Below, one piece after another: positions 1 to 7,735 of a DNA stretch of 64,000 nt. Every line of letters begins with the position of its first letter. Position 1 is the first letter of the stretch. The notes under the pieces are model-generated. The model was not told the DNA's origin. It ran no database searches and saw only the letters and a list, made by a program, of their open reading frames with translations. The position numbers were made by a program, and so were the translations under genes. The stretch comes from Saprospiraceae bacterium. Its GTDB lineage: Bacteria; Bacteroidota; Bacteroidia; Chitinophagales; Saprospiraceae. The stretch spans positions 1 through 64,000 of the forward strand of contig JAGFJA010000076.1 of assembly GCA_024103005.1 (NCBI GenBank), given 5' to 3'.

Positions 1-285
1 GAAACATAGGAGGCATACAGCATTAAGCCTATATTTCAGACTCTTCACCGTTGGTACTGAAAGGGTAAATTGAACCGTCCTTGACAGAATGCTCAAGATC
101 ACCCGAATAAAATCCCGTTAGGGATGAAATTATTATAAAGCCAACCCTAACGGGGTTCCGATAAGGTTACATTGAAACATCACCGGCAGGATGCACCAAA
201 CCACCCAAATAAAATCCCGTAAGGGATGAAATTATTATAACATAAGATGGAATCCAACCCCGTTAGGGGTGTAATTATTATAATC
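1..285. other. Non-coding leader with REP-like repeats
   Basis: No coding region is supported here before pseB. The stretch is filled by short palindromic repeats (listed separately), and the last one touches the pseB start region. The end of an upstream gene may lie just outside the window. Confidence 0.6.
112..284. repeat. REP-like interspersed palindromes, family A
   Basis: Two direct copies of a unit built on ATCCCGTTAGGGAT followed by an ATTATTATAA tail lie at 112-138 and 214-240. A related AACCCCGTTAGGGGTG unit with the same tail is at 256-284, and an inverted core, AACCCTAACGGGGTT, is at 143-157. Each core is itself a small inverted repeat. The same family recurs at 8746-8820. This looks like a dispersed REP-type element; no RAYT transposase is visible in the window. 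Confidence 0.7.
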
Positions 286-1299
286 ATGTCCTTTACTCTA
301 TCAAATAAATCCATACTCATCACCGGCGGCACCGGCTCCCTCGGTAAAGCCCTGACCTCGTACATCTACGAAAAATATCCCGATATCAAACGACTCGTGA
401 TATTTTCCCGTGACGAACAAAAGCAATTCCAGATGGCCCAGGATTATCCTAATCATCGGTATCCCTCCATACGCTTCTTCATTGGAGATGTACGCGACCG
501 GGACCGTCTCATCAGGGCCATGCGAGGCATCGACTTTGTCATACACGCAGCGGCGATGAAACATGTCCCCATTGCAGAATACAACCCCGACGAATGTATC
601 GCCACAAATGTCGGCGGAGCACAAAATGTCGTCCATGCCTGCCTCGAAACCGGCGTCCAGCGTGTCGTCGCCCTGTCAACCGATAAGGCATGCGCCCCGA
701 TTAACCTCTATGGTGCGACCAAATTAACCTCTGATAAATTGTTTGTCGCAGCAAATAATATCAGTGGAGAAAATCCGATTAAATTCTCCGTCGTCCGCTA
801 TGGCAATGTCATGGGCTCCAACGGTTCCGTAATACCATTCTTCATCAAAAAGAAGAAGGAAGGCCGTCTGCCCATCACCGACTCTAACATGACACGTTTC
901 AATATATCCCTTCGTCAAGGTGTCGAAATGGTCATGCATGCATTGGAACATGCCTGGGGCGGTGAGGTTTTCGTACCTAAAATTCCTTCCTATCATATTA
1001 CCGATGTAGCTACCGCCATTTGCCCTGATTGCGAACAGGTAATCGTTGGAATCCGACCCGGTGAAAAGGTGCATGAAGAGATGATCACACCATCAGACTC
1101 ATTCCATACTTATGATTTGGGAAAATATTATACCATTCTGCCGACAACACCACGATGGAATCTTGACGATTATATCAACCGTTTTAAGGCCAAGGCTGTC
1201 CCTACCGGATTTTCATACAACAGTGGAGAAAATACCGAATGGGAGACTGTGGAGTCGCTAAGGAAATTGATTCGGGAAAATGTAGATGATTCTATTTGA
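286..1299 (+). CDS. pseB: UDP-GlcNAc 4,6-dehydratase (inverting), PseB/FlaA1 type
   Basis: First enzyme of CMP-pseudaminic acid synthesis: it dehydrates UDP-GlcNAc and epimerises C5. The 337-residue cytosolic SDR has the NAD(P)-binding motif TGGTGSLG (about residues 13-20) and the catalytic stretch STDKA...NLYGATK (131-146), with D133, K134 and Y142 where FlaA1/PseB has its catalytic residues. The conserved RPGEKVHEEMI segment follows. The ATG at 286 is preferred; an upstream in-frame ATG at 247 lies inside a palindromic repeat and would add 13 unrelated residues. The rest of the pse genes start at 2804, separated by an inserted ATPase gene. The name rests on the tyrosine-type triad and on pseC, pseF and pseI downstream. 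Confidence 0.9.
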   Translation: MSFTLSNKSILITGGTGSLGKALTSYIYEKYPDIKRLVIFSRDEQKQFQMAQDYPNHRYPSIRFFIGDVRDRDRLIRAMRGIDFVIHAAAMKHVPIAEYNPDECIATNVGGAQNVVHACLETGVQRVVALSTDKACAPINLYGATKLTSDKLFVAANNISGENPIKFSVVRYGNVMGSNGSVIPFFIKKKKEGRLPITDSNMTRFNISLRQGVEMVMHALEHAWGGEVFVPKIPSYHITDVATAICPDCEQVIVGIRPGEKVHEEMITPSDSFHTYDLGKYYTILPTTPRWNLDDYINRFKAKAVPTGFSYNSGENTEWETVESLRKLIRENVDDSI

Positions 1300-1343
1300 T
1301 GAAATCTAATTGTTTAATATATTATACAATAATCAGTAAATAT

Positions 1344-1361
1344 TGTTTATTTTAATAAACA
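1344..1361. promoter_or_regulatory. 18-bp dyad operator TGTTTA-N6-TAAACA
   Basis: A perfect inverted repeat, TGTTTATT-TT-AATAAACA. It sits where the -33 element of the promoter at 1371-1378 should be, so a bound protein would be expected to block that promoter. The same TGTTTA-N6-TAAACA architecture recurs just after the gene at 2609-2626. The operator role is inferred from position and symmetry. Confidence 0.5.
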
Positions 1362-1370
1362 TTTATTGCT

Positions 1371-1378
1371 TATATTTG
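1371..1378 (+). promoter_or_regulatory. Bacteroidota -7 box TATATTTG
   Basis: Exact match to the TAnnTTTG -7 consensus, 19 nt before the ATG at 1398. No clear -33 TTG is visible; its place is taken by the dyad at 1344-1361. Confidence 0.55.
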
Positions 1379-1397
1379 TCTATCTAGATAATCAGCT

Positions 1398-2594
1398 ATG
1401 GATGTTTTAGTAGATAAATATCTTCAGAAAATCAATTTGACTCCGACAGAATTCGTGCGTTCCATAATGAATCAAATTCAATGGAACGCACGACTGATTG
1501 GGATTAAAGGTGCAAGAGGAACAGGAAAGACGACGCTTCTTTTGCAATATATCAAACTAAATCTTTCGGATCGTCTGGAGCAAACATTGTATGTATCCCT
1601 TGATTCCCTTTGGTTCAACGAACATTCACTTCCGGAATTGGTGGATCAATTTATAAAGAGAGGTGGGAAATATCTGTTTTTGGACGAAGTACATCGGTAT
1701 AAAGATTGGTCACAGCTACTTAAAAATTTTTATGATGATTATCCGGAGTTAAAGATTGTTTTCACAGGTTCGTCCTTGCTTGAAATACTCAATGAACGTG
1801 CCGACCTAAGCCGACGGGCCATAGTATATCACATGCAAGGCCTTTCATTTCGTGAATATTTGTCATTGGAGACCGGAGAGGAGTTTGAGATTTTACATCT
1901 TCACGATATACTTCATCACCAACTGGACTATACCAGGAAAATATTGCAACAGGTACGTCCATTCAAATACTTTTCCGGATACCTTCAAAATGGATATTAT
2001 CCCTTTTACAGGGAAGAAATAACCTTGTACCAAAGGCGGCTGACAGAAATTGTCAATATGATCCTTGAGGTAGAATTGCCCTTACTTCGAAGCGTGGATA
2101 TTGCTTATGTGGAAAAGATAAAGTTACTAATGAGCATCATCGCAGAATCCGCTCCATTCGTTCCCAACACAAGTAAAATTAGTGAACGAATTGGCATTAA
2201 CAGACTAACGCTGCTCAGTTACCTAAAATATCTGGATGAATGCGGGCTCACACGCAACCTTTTTAAAAATAGCCAGGGCTTGACAAAACTACAAAAGCCC
2301 GATAAAATCTATCTGGAGAATACCAATATTGCGTATTTATTCTCCGGAGGTAAAACAAACGTTGGATACGAGCGGGAGACCTTTTTCGCAAACCAACTGG
2401 CTTATCAACATACAGTGACTTATTCAAATGCAGCTGATTTTATGATTGACAATCAATATACATTCGAAATAGGCGGGAAAAATAAATCCCAAAGTCAGGT
2501 CATGGGCATAAAAGACAGCTTCATCGTTAAAGATGGTATAGAGTACGGACAAGGCAATGTGATTCCATTATGGCTCTTCGGCTTTCTCTATTAA
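1398..2594 (+). CDS. AAA ATPase with C-terminal DUF4143 domain
   Basis: A 398-residue protein of the AAA_14/DUF4143 family. Walker A is GARGTGKTT (about residues 38-46), Walker B is YLFLDEVHRY (about 93-102), and a sensor-like FTGSS follows. A winged-helix-like middle (ISERIGINRLTLLSYLKYL) precedes the DUF4143 part, which has an ADFMI...FEIGGKNK pattern reminiscent of PD-(D/E)XK nuclease folds. The biological role of the family is not established; DNA binding or nuclease action is an inference. It is an insertion between pseB and pseC, has its own promoter, and is bracketed by matching dyads at 1344 and 2609. It has no evident part in sugar synthesis. Confidence 0.85.
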   Translation: MDVLVDKYLQKINLTPTEFVRSIMNQIQWNARLIGIKGARGTGKTTLLLQYIKLNLSDRLEQTLYVSLDSLWFNEHSLPELVDQFIKRGGKYLFLDEVHRYKDWSQLLKNFYDDYPELKIVFTGSSLLEILNERADLSRRAIVYHMQGLSFREYLSLETGEEFEILHLHDILHHQLDYTRKILQQVRPFKYFSGYLQNGYYPFYREEITLYQRRLTEIVNMILEVELPLLRSVDIAYVEKIKLLMSIIAESAPFVPNTSKISERIGINRLTLLSYLKYLDECGLTRNLFKNSQGLTKLQKPDKIYLENTNIAYLFSGGKTNVGYERETFFANQLAYQHTVTYSNAADFMIDNQYTFEIGGKNKSQSQVMGIKDSFIVKDGIEYGQGNVIPLWLFGFLY

Positions 2595-2608
2595 GTATTT
2601 ATTAAATA

Positions 2609-2626
2609 TGTTTACTGTATTAAACA
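2609..2626. promoter_or_regulatory. Second TGTTTA-N6-TAAACA dyad
   Basis: Six-bp arms TGTTTA and TAAACA with a 6-nt centre (CTGTAT), the same 18-bp geometry as the dyad upstream of the same ATPase gene. It lies 15 nt after the stop codon. It may be an operator, a boundary of a mobile unit, or part of a terminator; no strong T-run follows. Confidence 0.4.
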
Positions 2627-2662
2627 AAAATAATATAATATTGTATATCGCACCAAACAAAA

Positions 2663-2790
2663 CTTTACCCTTTACCCTTTACCCTTTACCCTTTACCCTT
2701 TACCCTTTACCCTTTACCCTTTACCTTTAACCCTTTACCCTTTACCTTTAACCCTTTACCCTTTACCCTTTACCTTTACCCTTTAACCCC
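2663..2790 (+). repeat. Heptamer tandem array (CCCTTTA)n
   Basis: About 128 bp of near-perfect 7-bp repeats with occasional 6- or 8-bp variants (ACCTTTA, AACCCTTT), ending 13 nt before the pseC start codon. The array forms the whole 5' leader of pseC. It is a strong candidate for length variation by slippage; because it is upstream of the start, it would change leader length, not reading frame. Confidence 0.85.
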
Positions 2791-2803
2791 CAACCCAACC
2801 CCC

Positions 2804-3988
2804 ATGCCTAAAATCCCATACGGCCGTCAGCACATCACTGACGACGACATTCGCGCAGTCAATGAAGTACTGCGTTCTGACTATCTGACACAAGGCCCGA
2901 AAATCGCTGAGTTCGAACGCGCCTTCGCTGATTACATCGGAGTAAAATACGCTGTCGCTGTATCCAATGGCACTGCGGCACTCCATCTATGCACCATGGC
3001 ACTGAATGTGCAGCCGGGGGACAAGGTTATCACAACGCCAATCACGTTTTCAGCCTCAGCAAACTGTGTGCGGTATTGCGGTGGAGAGGTTGTTTTTGGA
3101 GATATTGATCCGGAGACGTATCTGTTGGACATTGATGCAGTCAGAAAGATTTTGGAAAATGATCTCAACGGTAATTACAAAGGCATCATACCCGTGGATT
3201 TTGCCGGCAGGGCTGTGAATTTGGAGGCATTTCGGGCATTAGCGGATGAATATGGACTTTGGATCATCGAAGATGCATGTCATGCTCCCGGCGGATACTT
3301 TATCGACCATAATGGAAATCAACAATGGTGTGGCAATGGTCAATTTGCCGATCTGGCTATATTTTCGTTCCATCCGGTCAAGCACATTGCCTGCGGTGAA
3401 GGCGGCATGGTGACGACCAACGATGAGGAGCTATACAAGCAACTCAATCGCCTTCGTTCACACGGCATCACAAAGGGTGACGATCCATACATCAACTCCA
3501 TGGAATTTGCCGGCTCCGTGGAAAACGAATATCCTGCATGGTATATGGAGTTACAGCAACTGGGTTACAATTATCGTTTGACAGATTTTCAAGCAGCTTT
3601 GGGGTTGAGTCAGTTGTCCCGGGCTGAGGGTGGGCTGAAGAGAAGAAGACAGATTGCTCATGTTTATAATGAATATTTTCAGGATAAACAATACATCATT
3701 GGTCAGTCGGGCGTTGTCGAAGGCCATGCTTACCATCTTTATATCTTAGAAGTACAAGACAGGTTAGGGCTCTATAAGTATTTAAGGGAAAATAATATTT
3801 TTGCCCAAATACATTATATTCCGGTTCATCTGATGCCATATTATCGACAATTTGGCTGGAAAGAAGGCGATCTACCACACGCAGAGGAATATTATCGTCA
3901 TTGTATCAGTCTGCCGATGTATCCGACGTTGAGTGAGGAAGAGCAGGAATTTGTGATGAACACCATCGATCGTTTTTATCATGGCTAG
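2804..3988 (+). CDS. pseC: UDP-4-amino-4,6-dideoxy-N-acetyl-L-altrosamine transaminase
   Basis: PLP-dependent aminotransferase of the DegT/DnrJ/EryC1 family, converting the PseB product to the 4-amino sugar with glutamate as donor. The 394-residue length is typical. The PLP-lysine signature SFHPVKHIACGEGG is clear, with the Schiff-base lysine near residue 193, and the WIIEDACHAPGG motif holds the cofactor-binding aspartate. The ATG at 2804 follows the heptamer array directly. The 3' end overlaps pseF by 8 nt, so the two are probably translationally coupled. The PVKH form of the lysine motif points to PseC more than to ArnB or perosamine synthase. Confidence 0.9.
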   Translation: MPKIPYGRQHITDDDIRAVNEVLRSDYLTQGPKIAEFERAFADYIGVKYAVAVSNGTAALHLCTMALNVQPGDKVITTPITFSASANCVRYCGGEVVFGDIDPETYLLDIDAVRKILENDLNGNYKGIIPVDFAGRAVNLEAFRALADEYGLWIIEDACHAPGGYFIDHNGNQQWCGNGQFADLAIFSFHPVKHIACGEGGMVTTNDEELYKQLNRLRSHGITKGDDPYINSMEFAGSVENEYPAWYMELQQLGYNYRLTDFQAALGLSQLSRAEGGLKRRRQIAHVYNEYFQDKQYIIGQSGVVEGHAYHLYILEVQDRLGLYKYLRENNIFAQIHYIPVHLMPYYRQFGWKEGDLPHAEEYYRHCISLPMYPTLSEEEQEFVMNTIDRFYHG

Positions 3989-4664
3989 GCTGGCAATTAT
4001 ACCGGCAAGGGGCGGAAGCAAACGTATTCCCAGGAAGAATATTCGACTGTTTCATGGTAAACCGATTATCGCCTATTCTATCCAAATCGCACTAAACAGT
4101 GGACTTTTCGACACCGTAATGGTATCGACTGATGATGATTCAATCAAAGAAATTTCACTGAAATATGGAGCAGCGGTTCCATTTATGCGATCAGAAAAGA
4201 ACAGTTCCGATACAGCGACGACACTGGATGTGATAAGAGAGGTTTTGAAACAGTATCATGATATCGGCCGGATATTCGATGAAGTGTGTTGCATTTATGC
4301 TACTGCACCCTTGATACAGGTAGAAAAATTGATGGTGGGGCTGGATATGTTGGAAGGCGACGTTGCCAGTGTATTTCCGGTTGTAGCCTTTTCCTTTCCC
4401 ATCTTTAGATCATTGAAGGTGGATGATGAAAATTTTGTATCTATGAACTGGCCGGAATTCGCTCAGAGCAGAAGTCAGGACTTGCCTGCTGCTTATCACG
4501 ACGCCGGTCAATGGTATTGGATAAGGCCGGAACTTATCACGGATAGTTTATATACCAATACATCTAAAGCCGTGATTCTTTCCGAGATGGAGGTTCAGGA
4601 TATTGACAGTGAGGCCGATTGGCAGATGGCGGAGATGAAATTTGGTTTGAGGGGAAAATTTTAA
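3981..4664 (+). CDS. pseF: Pseudaminic acid cytidylyltransferase
   Basis: Activates pseudaminic acid with CTP to give CMP-Pse, the donor used by Pse transferases. The 227-residue protein starts with the CMP-sugar synthetase signature IPARGGSKRIPRKNI (about residues 6-20) and ends with the family's DIDSEADWQMAE segment, where the aspartates bind metal. The size matches PseF and NeuA-like enzymes. It overlaps pseC by 8 nt and is followed by about 300 bp of repeat-bearing spacer before the acetyltransferase gene. Confidence 0.9.
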   Translation: MARLAIIPARGGSKRIPRKNIRLFHGKPIIAYSIQIALNSGLFDTVMVSTDDDSIKEISLKYGAAVPFMRSEKNSSDTATTLDVIREVLKQYHDIGRIFDEVCCIYATAPLIQVEKLMVGLDMLEGDVASVFPVVAFSFPIFRSLKVDDENFVSMNWPEFAQSRSQDLPAAYHDAGQWYWIRPELITDSLYTNTSKAVILSEMEVQDIDSEADWQMAEMKFGLRGKF

Positions 4665-4970
4665 AATGTATTCAAATTGAGAATGATTGCAGGTTAAATC
4701 CTGAATAAATTTTGGTTGAATAAGGCCGCTCCTACAGAGCTTGGATATTTCCCTGACCTATTTTCTACCAAATGGCCGTGCTTGCAGCACTTTGATAAAT
4801 ATAGCACCAAAAGGATGTTGGACAATAAATTAGATATTTATTCCAGGTAAAATAATATTGTTTAATAATCATTATTCAGAGACATTAAAATAAAAAAGCT
4901 CCATCGGAGCGACCGTTTGGTAGCCGCATAGGGACGACCTTATAAAATTAAGCATCACACAAAAAATAAT
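4665..4970. other. Spacer with family B REP-like repeats
   Basis: No gene is supported. The spacer contains an inverted pair of palindromic repeats described separately. An in-frame TAG at 4929 closes the reading frame upstream of the next gene. Confidence 0.6.
4723..4939. repeat. REP-like repeat family B, inverted pair
   Basis: The copy at 4897-4939 has the order AGCTCC-ATCG-GAGCGACCG then TTTGGTAG. A diverged reverse-oriented copy at 4723-4791 shows CTACCAAATGGCCGTGC. The arrangement, two copies facing each other, is typical of REP doublets. A further copy lies at 30374-30440. Confidence 0.6.
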
Positions 4971-5987
4971 TTGACCTTCCCATCCACATACAAAATTCTT
5001 CCTCAACGAAAATTTTCCCACGGTGAATTTTCCCTGATACCGATTCGATACGAAGATCGACTTCTCATCATGCAATGGCGCAACGAGCAGATTTACCATC
5101 TCCGTCAACAAGAACCCTTGACCCGGGAAGCGCAGGATAAATATTTCAGCGAGGTGGTGGCTCAATTATTCGAGAAAGAGCAACCCGATCAATTGCTGTT
5201 TTCCTTTTTGAAAAATGATAAATTAATCGGTTACGGTGGACTGGTGCACATCAATTGGAAGGATCGAAATGCAGAGATTTCCTTTATCATCAATACCGAA
5301 CTGGAGAAGGAATATTTTGAAGAATATTGGGTGATCTATCTGAAACTGTTGGAACAGGCAGCATTCGAACAATTGCAACTGCATAAAATATATACCTATG
5401 CTTTCGACTTAAGACCGCATTTGTATCAAGCGGTAGAAAGGGCAGGATTTATCAAAGAGGCAATTTTGAAGGAACATTATCTGTTTGAAGGATCTTTCAG
5501 GAATGTCGTGATACACAGTAAAATCAACAAGGCTGATGCTCTTAAAATGCGAAAGGCAGGAATGGAAGATATGATGCTCTATTTTGATTGGGCAAATGAT
5601 GAAACTACCCGCCAAAATGCGATTCATACATCTCAAATAAGCTTAGAGGAGCATCGTTCTTGGTTTACAAAAAAAATACATGACAAAGACAGCAAACTCT
5701 TTGTATTCTCAACCGACGAAAATGATATCGGTCAATTGCGATTGGACCGGGATGGGAATGATTGGATCATCAGCTATACCGTGGATAAAAGATTTCGCGG
5801 ACAGGGATGGGGTAAAATAATTGTCCAACAGATAATAAGAAATTTTCCCCAATTGTCGATGAAAGCCCTTGTCAAGGAAGGCAATATCCCTTCTGTTAAG
5901 ATTTTTGAAAGATGCGGCTTCCGACGAGGAAAGAACATGGAACTGGATGGTAGAAAGTTCCTCGTTTTTACGATCCATGAGGAATAA
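4971..5987 (+). CDS. Tandem GNAT acetyltransferase (PseH-like)
   Basis: A 338-residue protein with two acetyl-CoA-dependent GNAT domains. Residues about 15-185 are RimJ/RimL-like and include the phrase IGYGGLVHINW, as seen in acetyltransferases of nonulosonic acid clusters. Residues about 190-338 form a second GNAT with FDWANDETTRQNA and RFRGQGWGK (acetyl-CoA loop), resembling both PseH and the GNAT tail fused to PseG in some bacteria. The likely role is N-acetylation of the 4-amino sugar made by PseC. The start is TTG at 4971; the next ATG would cut into the first domain. There is no PseG hydrolase domain here or elsewhere in the window, so this may be a deletion fusion that lost it. Confidence 0.75.
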   Translation: MTFPSTYKILPQRKFSHGEFSLIPIRYEDRLLIMQWRNEQIYHLRQQEPLTREAQDKYFSEVVAQLFEKEQPDQLLFSFLKNDKLIGYGGLVHINWKDRNAEISFIINTELEKEYFEEYWVIYLKLLEQAAFEQLQLHKIYTYAFDLRPHLYQAVERAGFIKEAILKEHYLFEGSFRNVVIHSKINKADALKMRKAGMEDMMLYFDWANDETTRQNAIHTSQISLEEHRSWFTKKIHDKDSKLFVFSTDENDIGQLRLDRDGNDWIISYTVDKRFRGQGWGKIIVQQIIRNFPQLSMKALVKEGNIPSVKIFERCGFRRGKNMELDGRKFLVFTIHEE

Positions 5988-6057
5988 TGGCAAGAATATT
6001 ATTCTTCATATTCTGAGCCTTTGTTTACATAGAATTTATAGATTAGAAAATTAATAA

Positions 6058-7068
6058 ATGGAAAAAGTCTATATCATTGCAGAATTGTCCGCAAACCACA
6101 ACGGGAAGCTGGATGTCGCTTTGGAGACCGTAAAGGCCGCTAAGGACGCCGGTGCCGACGCCATCAAACTCCAGACTTACACTGCGGATACAATTACCAT
6201 TGCTTCAGATAAAGATGATTTCAAAATCAAGCAAGGGACGATCTGGGATGGCAGAATGTTGTACGAATTGTATCAGGAAGCATATACGCCCTGGGAATGG
6301 CACAAAGATATCTTTCAATATGCGTCAGAGCTGGGAATAGACTGTTTCTCCTCCCCTTTCGACAAGACGGCAGTTGATTTCCTGGAGGATTTAAATGCCT
6401 CAAGGTACAAGATTGCCTCCTTCGAAATAACCGACATTCCACTCATCGAATACGCAGCTTCCAAAGACAAACCGATGATCATATCCACAGGAATTGCAGA
6501 CTATGACGACATTAAGCTGGCGGTGGATACCTGTCGTAAAGTCGGAAATAATGACATCACCCTGCTCAAATGCACATCTTCTTATCCCGCCCCGATTGAA
6601 GAAGCCAATCTGATTATGATGCGCCAATTTGCTAAGGATTTCAACGTTCGGGTCGGCCTTTCTGACCATACTCCGGGCATTGTCGTTCCGGTAGTTTCCG
6701 TCGCCATGGGCGCCACTGTCATTGAAAAGCATTTTATCCTCGATAGAAGCCTCGGTGGCCCGGATGCATCATTTTCCCTGGATGTTAAGGAATTCACTGA
6801 GATGGTGCGTGCTGTACGCGATGCAGAGAAGGCCATCGGCAAAGTCGATTACACGCCGACTGCCAAACAGTTGAATGGCCGCAGTTTCAGCCGTTCGCTG
6901 TACGTGGTGGAGGATATTGCAGAAGGCGAAGTGTTGACGGAAAAGAATGTAAGGTCAATTCGACCTGGATTTGGGTTGCATCCGAAGTATTATTGGGAAG
7001 TGTTGGGGAAGAAGGCGAGGAGGAGATTGGACAGAGGGGAGCGGTTGAACATGGATGATTTGGTATAA
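6058..7068 (+). CDS. pseI: Pseudaminic acid synthase
   Basis: NeuB-family synthase condensing 2,4-diacetamido-2,4,6-trideoxy-L-altrose with phosphoenolpyruvate to give pseudaminic acid. The 336-residue protein has the N-terminal TIM-barrel signature IAELSANHNGK (about 6-16), IKLQTYTADT, GLSDHTPG and VIEKHFILDR, then a C-terminal SAF/antifreeze-like domain (about 280-336) typical of sialic acid synthases. The length and the ELSANHNG form fit PseI better than NeuB or LegI. It closes the pse set; a perfect 39-bp palindrome follows 13 nt after the stop. Confidence 0.92.
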   Translation: MEKVYIIAELSANHNGKLDVALETVKAAKDAGADAIKLQTYTADTITIASDKDDFKIKQGTIWDGRMLYELYQEAYTPWEWHKDIFQYASELGIDCFSSPFDKTAVDFLEDLNASRYKIASFEITDIPLIEYAASKDKPMIISTGIADYDDIKLAVDTCRKVGNNDITLLKCTSSYPAPIEEANLIMMRQFAKDFNVRVGLSDHTPGIVVPVVSVAMGATVIEKHFILDRSLGGPDASFSLDVKEFTEMVRAVRDAEKAIGKVDYTPTAKQLNGRSFSRSLYVVEDIAEGEVLTEKNVRSIRPGFGLHPKYYWEVLGKKARRRLDRGERLNMDDLV

Positions 7069-7142
7069 ATTACGTGTTATTAATTACGAATTACGAATTA
7101 GTAATTCGTAATTCGTAATTCGTAATTAATAATTCGTAATTA
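7068..7142. repeat. AATTCGT heptamer array with 39-bp perfect palindrome
   Basis: Tandem copies of a 7-bp unit (AATTCGT) appear first as reverse complement (AATTACG) and then direct. The switch creates a perfect inverted repeat with 19-bp arms at 7082-7100 and 7102-7120 around a single G. It may terminate pseI transcription or act as a recombination or slippage site. The same heptamer array recurs after the next gene (7627-7735). Confidence 0.8.
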
Positions 7143-7151
7143 AAAAAGGTT

Positions 7152-7159
7152 TATATTTG
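7152..7159 (+). promoter_or_regulatory. -7 box TATATTTG
   Basis: Matches TAnnTTTG and lies 74 nt before the four-helix-bundle start at 7234, just past the heptamer array. The leader would be long, so this is tentative. Confidence 0.35.
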
Positions 7160-7233
7160 AGCCATTAATATTAAATATTTTGAACTAAATATTCGAAGAA
7201 AATTAATAATGAAAAAACGGAAAATCAACCAAA

Positions 7234-7596
7234 ATGAAAACAAACAACATTATCCAGGAAAAATCTTTCAATTTTGCTATTGAAATAATCAAAACATCAA
7301 GAGAAATAACAAATACCCAGAAAGAATTTGTATTAAGCAGGCAATTATTAAGGTGTGGTACGTCAATAGGTGCAAATGTAGAAGAGGCGATCGGGGCTCA
7401 AAGCACTAAAGATTTCTTTGCAAAGATGACCGTTGCTTATAAAAAGGCACGCGAAACGTTGTATTGGCTCCGATTGTTAAAAGAAACGGGAATAATAAGC
7501 TACCAAATATCTGAAAAGCTTATTCCTAAAGCTGAAGAATTATGTCGGATTATCGCTACCATTCAAAAAACCGTCAAAACAAAATTAAATAATTGA
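7234..7596 (+). CDS. Four-helix-bundle protein (23S rRNA IVS-type family)
   Basis: A 120-residue, mostly helical protein of the family known from ORFs in 23S rRNA intervening sequences and related to the Avd accessory protein. The family signature appears in RQLLRCGTSIGANVEEAIGA (about 40-59) and KARETLYWLRLL. Its cellular role is not known. It stands alone between two AATTCGT heptamer arrays and separates pseI from rmlA, suggesting a transferable or passenger gene. A second member is at 28698. Confidence 0.8.
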   Translation: MKTNNIIQEKSFNFAIEIIKTSREITNTQKEFVLSRQLLRCGTSIGANVEEAIGAQSTKDFFAKMTVAYKKARETLYWLRLLKETGIISYQISEKLIPKAEELCRIIATIQKTVKTKLNN

Positions 7597-7626
7597 AAAA
7601 TTGCAAATTACAGATTATGAATTGAT

Positions 7627-7735
7627 ACGTAATTTGTCATTCGTCATTCGTAATTCGCAATTCTTCATTCGTAATTTGTAATTCTTAATTCGTAATTCGT
7701 AATTCATAATTCGTAATTCATAATTCGTAATTAAC
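7627..7735 (+). repeat. AATTCGT heptamer array abutting rmlA
   Basis: About 109 bp of degenerate 7-bp repeats (AATTCGT, with AATTCAT, ATTCGTC and AATTTGT variants), ending directly at the rmlA start codon. Together with 7068-7142 it brackets the four-helix-bundle gene with the same motif. Confidence 0.8.

Noticed and set aside
112..240. Two direct repeats about 100 bp apart, CRISPR-like at first sight
   Set aside because: Only two or three copies with unequal spacing, each internally palindromic and with the same family elsewhere; no cas genes.
247..285. Upstream ATG for pseB
   Set aside because: Lies in a palindromic repeat and adds a 13-residue isoleucine-rich stretch not expected in the family; ATG 286 fits the Rossmann start.
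301..636. Minus-strand open frame of 111 codons inside pseB
   Set aside because: Lies antisense to a well-supported gene and has no family motifs; a shadow frame.
2663..2790. CCCTTTA array resembling a telomere-type repeat
   Set aside because: It is internal, short and irregular, next to a gene start, and other arrays with different units occupy the same kind of place. No replicon end is indicated.
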